Origin: Sanguibacter antarcticus
GTDB lineage: Bacteria; Actinomycetota; Actinomycetes; Actinomycetales; Cellulomonadaceae
Assembly: GCF_002564005.1 (NCBI RefSeq)
Contig: NZ_PDJG01000001.1
Location: 682,001 to 746,000 of the forward strand
Length of the DNA: 64,000 nt
Direction: 5' to 3'
Within the stretch, counting starts at the first letter, position 1. Every line of letters begins with the position of its first letter. Shown piece after piece: positions 11,791 through 22,144 of this stretch. The position numbers were made by a program, and so were the translations under genes. The notes under the pieces are model-generated. The model saw only the letters and a list, made by a program, of their open reading frames with translations. It was not told the origin of the DNA and searched no databases.

Positions 11791-12402
11791 TCAGCTGGCC
11801 TCGGCTGCGACCTTGTCGAACACGTCGCGGTCCATGATCGCGCCTTCGCGACGGACCTTCTCGGGGTCGACGCGGATGATGCGGTCCAGGCGGATCTCGC
11901 TCTCCCTGCCTTCGCGGTCCCACGGCCCCGTACCGATGTCGAGCCACCGCCGACCCCATCGGGCTTCGTCGGCCGCGTCCTTCGAGTGGTCCTTGCTCGT
12001 GAGCATGAGGGCGAGGAGCCATCCGCCGTCGCGCCCGACCACGAGGACGGGACGGTCTTTGCCCTGCGTGTGGTCCTCCTCGTAGGGAACCCACGTCCAG
12101 ACGATCTCTCCGGGGTCTGGCTCCCCGTCGAGCTCGGGGGAGTACTGGGGGTGCAGCGTCCCGTCGAAGTCGCCCGGATAGTCGGCCCCGACAGGGGGAG
12201 CACCGGTGCTCGACGCTGCCTTCTGGGGCTTCGTCGTGGTGCTGGGAACCCTCGGCTTCGGGGACGGGTTCGAGCGGCCCGTCGACCGGCTGCGCCTGGG
12301 GGAGGGGGACGGCGTGCTCGCGGACCGCTCCCGCGGGAGGGCCGCCGCGAGTGCGTGCCGTGCCGCGCTCAGGAGAAGGGACTTCCAGTGTGTTGTCGCC
12401 AC
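11791..12402 (-). CDS. PemK/MazF family toxin-like protein
   Basis: The 203-residue protein has a C-terminal PemK/MazF-type domain from about residue 95. Its signature stretches include PGEIVWTWVPYEEDHTQGKDRPVLVVGRDG, with the basic/aromatic core GKDRPVLVV, and LMLTSKDHSKD. MazF/PemK proteins are usually mRNA interferases paired with a small antitoxin. No antitoxin-sized gene is adjacent. The first 90 residues are basic and Ser/Pro-rich and look disordered. The GTG at 12402 is chosen because TACCCT lies 6 nt upstream; the frame is open further, but nothing conserved is seen there. It may act as a stand-alone protein rather than a toxin. Confidence 0.75.
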   Translation of the reverse strand: MATTHWKSLLLSAARHALAAALPRERSASTPSPSPRRSRSTGRSNPSPKPRVPSTTTKPQKAASSTGAPPVGADYPGDFDGTLHPQYSPELDGEPDPGEIVWTWVPYEEDHTQGKDRPVLVVGRDGGWLLALMLTSKDHSKDAADEARWGRRWLDIGTGPWDREGRESEIRLDRIIRVDPEKVRREGAIMDRDVFDKVAAEAS

Positions 12403-12408
12403 GTGAGC

Positions 12409-12414
12409 AGGGTA
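12409..12414 (-). promoter_or_regulatory. Probable -10 element, leaderless PemK-like gene
   Basis: On the minus strand TACCCT ends 6 nt before the GTG at 12402. It supports that start over the longer open frame. Confidence 0.4.
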
Positions 12415-12507
12415 CCGGCGTCTGACCGGTGCGTTCTCCACGAGAGAGGGCAGCAGCAGCGAACGATGGGTGCACCGACGGGCTCGATGCCCCCACTTGC
12501 GTAGATG

Positions 12508-12523
12508 CGTGCTGTACGTCACA
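12508..12523. promoter_or_regulatory. Possible CRP-type operator upstream of the acetate transporter genes
   Basis: CGTGC-TGTACG-TCACA resembles the actinobacterial CRP/GlxR consensus TGTGA-N6-TCACA, with one perfect half and one 3-of-5 half. It lies 56 nt upstream of the DUF485-actP pair. Acetate uptake is under CRP/GlxR control in some actinobacteria. The match is imperfect. Confidence 0.25.
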
Positions 12524-12578
12524 TTTGCTTGGGTCGCGCTGGGCAACGACGCACGGCGCACCGACACCTGGAGGCGCA

Positions 12579-12962
12579 ATGACTGATCCATCCCGGATCG
12601 GGCCGGCGAAGGACGATCCAGCAGCCGCTCGCCCTGACGAGATCATGACGCAGACCGACTATCAGCGTGTGCAGGACAGCCCGGAGTTCCAAGACCTCAG
12701 ACGACGTTTCCGTCGCTTCGTCTTCCCGATGACCGCGTTCTTCCTCCTCTGGTACGTCGTGTACGTGCTGCTCGCCGACTATGCGCAGGACTTCATGAGC
12801 ACGCCTGTGTGGGGCACGATCAACGTCGGCCTCGTCCTGGGGCTCAGCCAGTTCGTCACGACGTTCGCCATCACGATGACCTACGCCAGCTGGGCGAACA
12901 AGCGCCAAGACCCCATCGCCAACGAGCTCCGCCAGCGCATCGAAGGGCAGGACCTCGTATGA
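12579..12962 (+). CDS. DUF485 family small membrane protein
   Basis: The 127-residue protein has a hydrophilic N-terminus and two transmembrane helices (PMTAFFLLWYVVYVLLADY and TINVGLVLGLSQFVTTFAIT), matching DUF485, the small partner gene usually found just before the acetate symporter. The ATG at 12579 has GGAGG 8 nt upstream at about 12570. Its stop codon overlaps the actP start (ATGA), so the two are translationally coupled. Its biochemical role is unknown; a stabilising or regulatory role for the symporter is inferred from the constant linkage. Confidence 0.9.
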   Translation: MTDPSRIGPAKDDPAAARPDEIMTQTDYQRVQDSPEFQDLRRRFRRFVFPMTAFFLLWYVVYVLLADYAQDFMSTPVWGTINVGLVLGLSQFVTTFAITMTYASWANKRQDPIANELRQRIEGQDLV

Positions 12963-14614
12963 GCATCCCGGCTGCGTCCTCACAGACAGTGCTCGCGGAG
13001 GCGAGCGAGATCGGCAACCCCGTCGTCAACATCGGGATCTTCCTCACCTTCGTGGCGGTGACGCTCGTCATCGTCCTGCGCGCGTCACGGTCGAACAAGA
13101 CGGCCGCGGACTACTACGCGGGCGGCCGCAGCTTCACCGGCCCGCAGAACGGGACCGCCATCGCGGGGGACTACCTCTCCGCAGCGAGCTTCCTCGGGAT
13201 CTGCGGCGCCATCGCCGTCAACGGCTACGACGGGTTCCTCTACTCGGTCGGGTTCCTCGTCGCGTGGCTGGTCGCGCTCCTGCTCGTCGCCGAGCTCCTG
13301 CGCAACACGGGCAAGTTCACGATGGCCGACGTCCTCTCGTTCCGGCTCCGGCAGCGGCCGGTCCGGATGGCGGCGGCGCTCACGACCCTCGCCGTCGTGT
13401 TCTTCTACCTCCTCGCGCAGATGGCAGGCGCCGGAGGTCTCGTCGCGCTCCTCCTCGGGATCGACGGGACCGTCGGGCAGGGGATCGTCATCGCGGTCGT
13501 CGGCGCGCTCATGATCCTCTACGTCCTGGTCGGTGGGATGAAGGGCACCACGTGGGTGCAGATCATCAAGGCGATCCTCCTCATCGTCGGCGCCGGGGTC
13601 ATGTGCGTGTGGGTGCTCGCCACCTTCGGGTTCAACCTCTCGGACCTCATCCAGGGGGCGATCGACACGTCGGGCAACCCGGCGCTCGCAGAACCGGGCG
13701 CGCGCTACGGCGCGAGCGAGACGACGAAGCTCGACTTCCTCTCCCTCGCCCTCGCCCTGGTCCTGGGGACCGCGGGCCTCCCGCACGTCCTCATGCGCTT
13801 CTACACCGTGCCGACGGCCAAAGAGGCACGACGGTCGGTCGTGTGGGCCATCTGGCTCATCGGCGTCTTCTACCTCTTCACCCTCGTCCTGGGTTTCGGT
13901 GCGGGTGCGCTGGTCGGTGCCGACACGATCACGGCGGCACCGGGAGGCGTGAACTCCGCGGCGCCGCTGCTCGCGTTCGAGCTCGGTGGGGAGATCCTCC
14001 TGGGCATCATCTCGGCGGTCGCGTTCGCCACGATCTTGGCTGTGGTCGCAGGGCTGACGATCACCGCTGCGGCGAGCTTCGCCCACGACATCTACGCGTC
14101 GGTCATCAAGCACGGCGAGGTCTCCCCGGACGGTGAGGTGCGGGTCGCGCGGATCACCGTCGTGGCGATCGGCGTCCTCGCGATCCTCGGCGGGATCTTC
14201 GCCAACGGGCAGAACGTGGCCTTCCTCGTCGCGCTCGCGTTCGCTGTCGCAGCCAGCGCCAACCTGCCGACGATCATCTACTCGTTGTTCTGGAAGCGGT
14301 TCAACACGCGAGGGGCGCTGTGGAGCATGTATGGCGGTCTCGGCTCGTGCCTCGTCCTCATCGCGTTCTCGCCGGTCGTCTCGGGCAAGGTCAACGCGGA
14401 CGGCACGAGCGCGTCGATGATCCGTGACGTGGGGATCGACTTCTCGTGGTTCCCGCTCGAGAACCCGGGCATCGTGACGATCCCTCTCGCGTTCCTCCTC
14501 GGGATCGTCGGGACGCTCACGAGCTCCGAGCGCCCGGACCTGGAGAAGTACGCCGAGATGGAGGTCCGCTCGTTGACCGGCGCAGGCTCGGAGAAGGCGG
14601 TCCTGCCGCACTGA
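12959..14614 (+). CDS. actP: Cation/acetate symporter (SSS family)
   Basis: The 551-residue protein of the sodium:solute symporter family has about 13 transmembrane helices. It carries the ActP-like stretch ADYYAGGRSFTGPQNGTAIAGDYLSAASFLG near the N-terminus and GTAGLPHVLMRFYTVPTAKEARRS in the middle. ActP takes up acetate and other short monocarboxylates with a cation. The start overlaps the DUF485 stop by 4 nt. A strong hairpin terminator follows 26 nt after the stop. A CRP-like site upstream hints at carbon-source control. Confidence 0.93.
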   Translation: MSIPAASSQTVLAEASEIGNPVVNIGIFLTFVAVTLVIVLRASRSNKTAADYYAGGRSFTGPQNGTAIAGDYLSAASFLGICGAIAVNGYDGFLYSVGFLVAWLVALLLVAELLRNTGKFTMADVLSFRLRQRPVRMAAALTTLAVVFFYLLAQMAGAGGLVALLLGIDGTVGQGIVIAVVGALMILYVLVGGMKGTTWVQIIKAILLIVGAGVMCVWVLATFGFNLSDLIQGAIDTSGNPALAEPGARYGASETTKLDFLSLALALVLGTAGLPHVLMRFYTVPTAKEARRSVVWAIWLIGVFYLFTLVLGFGAGALVGADTITAAPGGVNSAAPLLAFELGGEILLGIISAVAFATILAVVAGLTITAAASFAHDIYASVIKHGEVSPDGEVRVARITVVAIGVLAILGGIFANGQNVAFLVALAFAVAASANLPTIIYSLFWKRFNTRGALWSMYGGLGSCLVLIAFSPVVSGKVNADGTSASMIRDVGIDFSWFPLENPGIVTIPLAFLLGIVGTLTSSERPDLEKYAEMEVRSLTGAGSEKAVLPH

Positions 14615-14639
14615 TGGGCCTCTGGGAAGCCGTCTGAAC

Positions 14640-14680
14640 GGTCCCGACACGCCGTCGAGGTCCCTCGGCGTGTCGGGACC
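14640..14680 (+). terminator. Terminator after actP
   Basis: A perfect 15-bp stem, GGTCCCGACACGCCG (14640-14654) with CGGCGTGTCGGGACC (14666-14680), and an 11-nt loop. It ends the DUF485-actP transcript and lies 30 nt before lepA. Confidence 0.85.
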
Positions 14681-14709
14681 GCGGGCAGGCTCGTGGGAGG
14701 ATGAACCGT

Positions 14710-16593
<1,884 letters not shown>

Positions 16594-16620
16594 CGACGGA
16601 CCCGACGAGGTGACGCTGCT

Positions 16621-17877
16621 GTGAGCCCCGCACTGCCTGACGGGGAACCGGTTCCCGACGACGGGTCGCTGCCCTCCTGGGTGACGGCCGGCGCAGCCGA
16701 CCGTGCATTCGGCGTCTACCTGCACGTGCCCTTCTGCACGGTGCGCTGCGGGTACTGCGACTTCAACACGTACACCGCGAGCGAGCTCGGCGGCGGAGCG
16801 AGCCAGAACGCGTACGCGACGACCGCGCTCGCGGAGATCGCTCTTGCACGGCAGGTCATGGAGCGTGCGGGGCTCCCGCCGCGCACGGTCTCGACCGTGT
16901 TCGTCGGCGGGGGCACCCCGACCCTCTTGCCCGCGGGCGATCTCGCCCGGATGCTCGACGGTGTCCGAGACGCCTGGGGTCTGGCACCCGACGCCGAGGT
17001 GACGACCGAGGCGAACCCTGACTCGGTGACGCCGGAGTCTCTCGCGCTCCTCGCGGACGCGGGCTTCACCCGGGTGTCGTTCGGCATGCAGTCGGCCGTG
17101 TCGCGGGTGCTGGCGACCTTGGAACGGACCCACGACCCACGGCGGATCCCTGACGTGGTGCGCTGGGCCCGTGACGCTGGTCTCGAGGTGTCCCTCGACC
17201 TCATCTACGGCACGCCCGGCGAGTCGCTCGACGACTGGCGCACGAGCGTCGAGTCGGCGTTGGCGACGGGGGTCGACCACGTGTCTGCGTACGCGCTCGT
17301 CGTGGAGCCCGGGACCAAGATGGCCGCCCAGGTGCGTCGAGGCCAGATCGACCTGCCGAGCGAGGACGACCAGGCGGAGAAGTACGAGCTGGCCGACGAC
17401 CTCCTCACGGAGGCAGGGCTCGACTGGTACGAGGTGTCGAACTGGGCGAGGACCGTCGACGGAGCGCAGCGTGCGTGTCGTCACAATCTCGCGTACTGGC
17501 GTGGCGAGGACTGGTGGGGCGTCGGACCGGGCGCACACTCGTACATGGGCTCGAACGAGCCGGGAAGTCGCGGTGTCCGCTGGTGGAACGTCAAGCACCC
17601 GCTGCGGTATGCGGCTCGTCTCGGTGAGGGGCTGAGCCCTGCGGCCGGTCGCGAGATCCTCGACGACGTCTCCGCCCAGCTCGAGACCGTCATGCTCGGA
17701 GCGCGGCTGCGCGAGGGGCTCGATCTCGGCGTTCTCTCGACGCGGGCCCGACGTGCTGTGGCCGGGCACATCGCCTCCGGGCTCGTCGACGGCAGGGCGG
17801 TGCTGCGCGGGCGGGTCGTGCTCACGCGCACGGGCCGGCTGCTCGCCGACACGGTCGTGCGCGACCTGACGGACTGA
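16621..17877 (+). CDS. hemW: Radical SAM heme chaperone HemW
   Basis: The 418-residue protein has the radical SAM cluster motif CTVRCGYC (C39, C43, C46) followed by DFNTY, a glycine-rich SAM segment VFVGGGTPTLL, and a HemW C-terminal domain (CRHNLAYWRGEDWWGVGPGAHSY). HemW was long annotated as oxygen-independent coproporphyrinogen oxidase, but the CxxxCxxC without a following fourth Cys, together with linkage to lepA, favours the heme-chaperone branch. GTG start; weak ribosome site (GAGGTGACG). Confidence 0.92.
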   Translation: MSPALPDGEPVPDDGSLPSWVTAGAADRAFGVYLHVPFCTVRCGYCDFNTYTASELGGGASQNAYATTALAEIALARQVMERAGLPPRTVSTVFVGGGTPTLLPAGDLARMLDGVRDAWGLAPDAEVTTEANPDSVTPESLALLADAGFTRVSFGMQSAVSRVLATLERTHDPRRIPDVVRWARDAGLEVSLDLIYGTPGESLDDWRTSVESALATGVDHVSAYALVVEPGTKMAAQVRRGQIDLPSEDDQAEKYELADDLLTEAGLDWYEVSNWARTVDGAQRACRHNLAYWRGEDWWGVGPGAHSYMGSNEPGSRGVRWWNVKHPLRYAARLGEGLSPAAGREILDDVSAQLETVMLGARLREGLDLGVLSTRARRAVAGHIASGLVDGRAVLRGRVVLTRTGRLLADTVVRDLTD

Positions 17878-17881
17878 CCAC

Positions 17882-17941
17882 CACGGACCGACCGCACGGA
17901 CCGACCACGACGAGCTGATGACGACGGATGATGACGACGGA
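17882..17941 (+). repeat. Short imperfect tandem repeats between hemW and the acyltransferase gene
   Basis: The 12-mer CACGGACCGACC occurs at 17882-17893 and 17895-17906, and GATGACGACGGA occurs at 17917-17928 and 17930-17941. They fill most of the 81-nt gap. They look like slippage products and are too short and too few to be a CRISPR array. Confidence 0.6.
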
Positions 17942-17958
17942 CTGCTGATGGACCTCAG

Positions 17959-20037
17959 ATGACTCTGGCGCCGACCTCTGTGAACCAGCCCGTCCCTCCC
18001 GACGGTCCGAACGGCGCTGCGCGCAAGCCGGTCGCGCCGCGCCCCTCGGGTCGGCCACCGAGGATCTACGGGCTCGACGCGCTCCGTGCCGTCGCTGTTC
18101 TCGCAGTGATGGCGTTCCACTTCTTCCCGACCGTCCTGCCAGGCGGGTTCATCGGAGTCGACGTCTTCTTCGTCCTCAGCGGCTTCCTCATCACGACGCT
18201 GCTCGTCCGCGAACGGGTGCGCACGACGAGGGTGTCGCTCCGCGCGTTCTGGGTGCGCAGGGTCAGGCGTCTCGTGCCGGCGCTGGTGCTCGTCGTCGTC
18301 ACGTGCACAGCCTTCGCGGGGGTCCTCGGCGGCGACGTGCTCGTCGGGATCCGCAGCCAGGTGGCCGGTGCGCTGACCTTCTCGAGCAACTGGGTCTACA
18401 TCGCCGAGGGGGCGACGTACTCCAACGACCTCAGCCCGCAGGTGTACCAGAACTTCTGGTCGCTCGCGGTGGAGGAACAGTTCTACCTCCTGTGGCCTCT
18501 GGCTCTCGTCGCGGTGTACGCGACCAAGCGCTCACGGACGGTCGGGCTCGTCGCGACCGGTGCGATCGGTGTCGCCTCCGCCGTGCTCATGGCTGTGACG
18601 TACCAGGTGGGCGAAGACCCGTCGCGTGTCTACTACGGCACCGACACCCACCTCTTCGGCCTCATGGCCGGTGCTTTCTTCGCCTTGTGGTTCGCGCCGC
18701 GCGAGCCAGGAGACGACGCTCGTCCGACCTGGTGGCGGGTGCATCGTCCGACCGTCGGGTGGGAGCGGTCCGCTGTGGTGCTCGTCGGGCTGCTGAGCGG
18801 GAGCGGGCTCGTCGTCCTGGCGCTCTTCCTCAGGACAGGATCACCGTTCACCTATCGCGGCGGGCTGGTGCTCGCGTCGGTCGCCACCGTCGGGGTCGTC
18901 GCGACGGTCGTCCGTGGGCAACGGGTGGCGCGTCTCGTGGAGAGAGGGCCGCTGCGGTGGGTGGGGCAGCGCTCGTACGGCCTCTACCTGTGGCACTGGC
19001 CCCTCGTCGTGCTGGTCGCTCAGGTGCTCGACGGGGCGCTTCCTGGGCACGCCTCGCAGCCTGTCGTTGCAGTGACGGCCACCGTCCTGACCCTCGTCGC
19101 AGCGTGGGCGTCCTACCGGTTCGTCGAGAAGCCGGTCCTCGACCACGGGCTGCGGGCCGTCGGCGCCGAGGTCGTCCGGCGCGCACGCGACCGCATCGAT
19201 GCTGCCTGGATCGAACGCCACGGGGGATGGCGCACCCACGGGCGCCGCGCGAGGCTCGCTGCCTCCACCCTGGTCGTCGTGCTCGTCGTCGGGGCGGTCG
19301 GCGCGGCATTCGTCCGTGAGCCCGCGCAGTCCGCCCTCGAGGCCCAGATCCTCCGTGGGCAGGTGGTCGCTGACGCTACGACCCAGCACGAGGCACCGAC
19401 GCCAGACGCGACAGAGCCGGGGGACGAGGCCGACCCAGGGAGCGCCGACGAGGGTGATGCGGCTCCCGAGCCGTCGAACGGACCGACGCCGACACCGACC
19501 GCGCCCGCGCCCGCACCAGCACCGGTTCCTGCCCCCGGACCGCCTCCTGGAGACCAGGTCACGGTCATCGGGGACTCCGTGACCCTCATCAGTGCGGCCG
19601 CGCTGACGGCCGCGCTGCCCGGCGTCTACATCGACGCCGCGGTCTCCCGTCAGATGAAGACGACACCCGAGGTCGTGGTCGGGCTGCGCGACGCCGGTGT
19701 GCTGCGCCCCTACGTGGTCGTCTCTCTCGCGACGAACAGCACGGTGACCGACAGGGTCATGGACGAGGCCATCACAGCGATCGGCGCCGACCACCACGTC
19801 GTGCTCGTCACCGGCTACGGCGACCGTCCATGGATCGGGCCGACCAACGACCAGATCCGGGCCGCCGCCACCAGGCACCCCAACGTCGTCGTCGCGGACT
19901 GGCAGAGCGCGCTGACGGCTGCCCCAGAGGGGATCGGCAAGGACGGCGTTCACCCTCAAGGCCCTGGCCAGGACCTCTACGCGAGCACGCTCGTCGCAGC
20001 GCTGACCGAGGCCGCGGGACGCGCCAGCACCGGCTGA
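17959..20037 (+). CDS. OafA/YrhL-type acyltransferase with C-terminal SGNH domain
   Basis: The 692-residue membrane protein starts with an acyltransferase-3 domain (YGLDALRAVAVLAVMAFHFF, where the histidine is the presumed catalytic residue) over about ten helices to residue 390. A further transmembrane helix near 430-450, a long Pro/Ala-rich linker (about 475-530) and an extracytoplasmic SGNH hydrolase-like domain follow. GDSV is at 538-541 and the closing Asp-His pair D662/H665 is in DGVH. This two-domain form O-acetylates surface polysaccharides or peptidoglycan. It ends 9 nt from the convergent DUF3097 gene. Confidence 0.88.
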   Translation: MTLAPTSVNQPVPPDGPNGAARKPVAPRPSGRPPRIYGLDALRAVAVLAVMAFHFFPTVLPGGFIGVDVFFVLSGFLITTLLVRERVRTTRVSLRAFWVRRVRRLVPALVLVVVTCTAFAGVLGGDVLVGIRSQVAGALTFSSNWVYIAEGATYSNDLSPQVYQNFWSLAVEEQFYLLWPLALVAVYATKRSRTVGLVATGAIGVASAVLMAVTYQVGEDPSRVYYGTDTHLFGLMAGAFFALWFAPREPGDDARPTWWRVHRPTVGWERSAVVLVGLLSGSGLVVLALFLRTGSPFTYRGGLVLASVATVGVVATVVRGQRVARLVERGPLRWVGQRSYGLYLWHWPLVVLVAQVLDGALPGHASQPVVAVTATVLTLVAAWASYRFVEKPVLDHGLRAVGAEVVRRARDRIDAAWIERHGGWRTHGRRARLAASTLVVVLVVGAVGAAFVREPAQSALEAQILRGQVVADATTQHEAPTPDATEPGDEADPGSADEGDAAPEPSNGPTPTPTAPAPAPAPVPAPGPPPGDQVTVIGDSVTLISAAALTAALPGVYIDAAVSRQMKTTPEVVVGLRDAGVLRPYVVVSLATNSTVTDRVMDEAITAIGADHHVVLVTGYGDRPWIGPTNDQIRAAATRHPNVVVADWQSALTAAPEGIGKDGVHPQGPGQDLYASTLVAALTEAAGRASTG

Positions 20038-20046
20038 CGCGGTCCG

Positions 20047-20910
20047 TCAGGGGGCGGGCGCAGTGACGAAGTCGATGAGCTCTTCCACCCGGCCGAGCAA
20101 CGACGGCTCGAGGTCCGCGTAGCTGCGCACCGTCCCGAGGATCTTCTTCCATCCCAGCGCCACGTCCGTCTGGCTCTCGGCCGGCCACCCGAGCTCGCGG
20201 AGGATCCCGTACTTCCACTCCGTGCCACGATCGATCACGGGCCAGGCCTCGAGGTCGATCCGGTCTGGCCGCACGGCCTGCCACACGTCGACGTACGGGT
20301 GGCCGAGGATGAGCACCCTGCCCCCGGGGAACTGACGCATGACGTCGTCGGCGATGCGCCGTTCTTTGCTGCCGGGCACGAGGTGGTCGACGAGGACACC
20401 GACCCGGCGGCTCGCGCTCGGACCGAACTCGGCGAGCGCGTCCGCGAGGTTGTCCACACCGTCGAGCCCCTCGACGACCACACCCTCGATCCGCAGGTCG
20501 TCGCCCCACACCTTCTCGACGAGCTCGGCGTCGTGCCGTCCCTCCACCCAGATGCGGCTCCCTCGAGCGACGCGTGCGCGTGCGCCCGCGACGGCTCTCG
20601 AGCCAGAGGCGGTGCGCGACGGTGGGACAGGGCCCGTCGACCGGTTCGCAGGGACGAGCTCGACCGGCTCGCCGTCGATCCAGAAGCCGGGACCGAGCGG
20701 GAAGGTACGGGTGCGTCGAGCGGCGTCTTCGAGGACGACGACGTGCATTCCGCCGGACTTCTCGGTCCGCAGGACTGCACCCACCCACCCGGTGGTGACC
20801 TCCTCGACGACGAGCCCGGGCTCAGCCGGGACAGGTCGGGAGACGGGGCGTGCGCTGCGCGTGCGGGACCCGGCGGACAGGACGTCGTGGGAGTAGCGTT
20901 CATGGCTCAC
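20047..20910 (-). CDS. DUF3097 family protein
   Basis: The 287-residue soluble protein matches the actinobacterial DUF3097 family: RIWVEGRHDAELVEKVWGDDLR, VLVDHLVPGSKE and HPYVDVWQAV. The WVEGRHDAELVEKVWG segment, followed by acidic loops, resembles the Toprim fold, which would suggest nucleic-acid chemistry, but no function is established. The GTG at 20910 is preferred because TAGCCT lies 7 nt upstream, placing it as a leaderless start. It is divergent from hrcA. Confidence 0.85.
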   Translation of the reverse strand: MSHERYSHDVLSAGSRTRSARPVSRPVPAEPGLVVEEVTTGWVGAVLRTEKSGGMHVVVLEDAARRTRTFPLGPGFWIDGEPVELVPANRSTGPVPPSRTASGSRAVAGARARVARGSRIWVEGRHDAELVEKVWGDDLRIEGVVVEGLDGVDNLADALAEFGPSASRRVGVLVDHLVPGSKERRIADDVMRQFPGGRVLILGHPYVDVWQAVRPDRIDLEAWPVIDRGTEWKYGILRELGWPAESQTDVALGWKKILGTVRSYADLEPSLLGRVEELIDFVTAPAP

Positions 20911-20917
20911 GCGAGGA

Positions 20918-20923
20918 AGGCTA
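20918..20923 (-). promoter_or_regulatory. Probable -10 element, leaderless DUF3097 gene
   Basis: On the minus strand TAGCCT ends 7 nt before the GTG at 20910 with no ribosome site between them. Confidence 0.4.
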
Positions 20924-20982
20924 GCCGCACACCGGGGAGAGTGACCTGTGCGACACGTGGGCAGACGACCGCGGGCACGTCG

Positions 20983-21014
20983 TAGAATTAGCACTCAGGT
21001 TCGGTGAGTGCTAC
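20983..21014 (+). promoter_or_regulatory. CIRCE operator and overlapping -10 upstream of hrcA
   Basis: TTAGCACTC (20988-20996), a 9-nt spacer and GAGTGCTAC (21006-21014) match the CIRCE consensus TTAGCACTC-N9-GAGTGCTAA at 17 of 18 arm positions. A TAGAAT -10 hexamer at 20983-20988 overlaps its left arm. HrcA bound here would block the promoter of its own operon (hrcA-dnaJ and probably the genes beyond). Confidence 0.92.
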
Positions 21015-21066
21015 CAGGGTCGGTGCGTGCGACCGGCACAGAGACGGCACGAGGAGTGGAGGCAGG

Positions 21067-22092
21067 ATGGCGGCTGGCGACGACCGCAGGCTCGACGTGC
21101 TCCGCGCGATCGTGGAGGACTACGTCCAGACGCGCGAGCCTGTCGGTTCCAAGGTGCTCGCTGAGCGCCATGCCCTCGGCGTCTCCTCCGCGACGATCCG
21201 CAACGACATGGCGGTGCTCGAGGAGGGCGGCTACATCGCGCAGCCCCACACGTCGGCCGGGCGCGTGCCCACCGACAAGGGCTACCGGATGTTCGTCGAC
21301 AGGCTCTCCTCCGTCAAGGCGTTCTCCAGCGCGGAGAAGAGCGCGATCGAGACGTTCCTCGCCGGTGCGGTCGACCTCGACGACGTCGTCACGCGGGCCG
21401 GGCGGCTCCTCGCCCAGCTCACCGGCCAGGTCGCCGTCGTCCAGTACCCGTCGTTGCGACGTTCGGGGCTGCGTCACCTCGAGCTCGTCGTGCTCGGCGA
21501 GCGCAGGCTCCTCGTCGTCCTCATCACCGACACCGGCCGCGTCGAGCAGCGCACCCTCGAGCTGACCGAGCCTCCCGACGAGACCTTCCTCGTCGACCTC
21601 CGGACACGGCTCAACGTCGCCGCGGCCGGCCGCCGGCTCAAAGAGCTCCGGGCCGCTCTCACCACGCTCGCGGAGACCTACCACCCGGTCGATCGTGATC
21701 TTGTCGAGCGGATCGCGGACGTCATCACCGAGACGCTCTCCCAGGAGAGCGAAGAACGCATCGTGCTCGCCGGTACGGCGAACCTCGCCCAGGCGGGCAT
21801 GCGGTTCGAGCACGCGCTGCGTCCTGTCCTCGAAGCGCTCGAAGAGCAGGTCGTCCTCCTCAACCTCCTCACGGAGATGGCGGAGGACTCCGCCGGCGTC
21901 AACGTGCGCATCGGTCGAGAGACGCAGCTCGCCGGGCTCTTCGAGACGTCCGTCGTCACGACCGGGTACGGCTCGGACGGTGACGCGGTCGCAACCATCG
22001 GCTCGATCGGCCCCACCCGGATGGACTACCCCGGCACCATCGCCGCCGTGCGAGCAGTCGCCCGCTATCTCTCGAGGATCCTCGGTTCGTGA
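21067..22092 (+). CDS. hrcA: Heat-inducible transcription repressor HrcA
   Basis: The 341-residue repressor has an N-terminal winged helix ([41 protein letters not shown]) and the HrcA-specific [13 protein letters not shown] motif. It represses chaperone genes at CIRCE and is inactivated when GroEL is busy with unfolded protein. The ATG at 21067 has GGAGGCAGG just upstream; an in-frame GTG within the CIRCE region is rejected because it would start inside the operator. dnaJ follows after 52 nt. Confidence 0.96.
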   Translation: MAAGDDRRLDVLRAIVEDYVQTREPVGSKVLAERHALGVSSATIRNDMAVLEEGGYIAQPHTSAGRVPTDKGYRMFVDRLSSVKAFSSAEKSAIETFLAGAVDLDDVVTRAGRLLAQLTGQVAVVQYPSLRRSGLRHLELVVLGERRLLVVLITDTGRVEQRTLELTEPPDETFLVDLRTRLNVAAAGRRLKELRAALTTLAETYHPVDRDLVERIADVITETLSQESEERIVLAGTANLAQAGMRFEHALRPVLEALEEQVVLLNLLTEMAEDSAGVNVRIGRETQLAGLFETSVVTTGYGSDGDAVATIGSIGPTRMDYPGTIAAVRAVARYLSRILGS

Positions 22093-22144
22093 TCCTTCTC
22101 GTCAGACCCCGAGCAACCCCCACCAGAACGGCAGAGAGCATTCA

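Noticed and set aside
17882..17941. Short tandem repeats as a possible CRISPR remnant
   Set aside because: Only two copies each of two 12-mers with no regular spacers. No cas genes are in the window.
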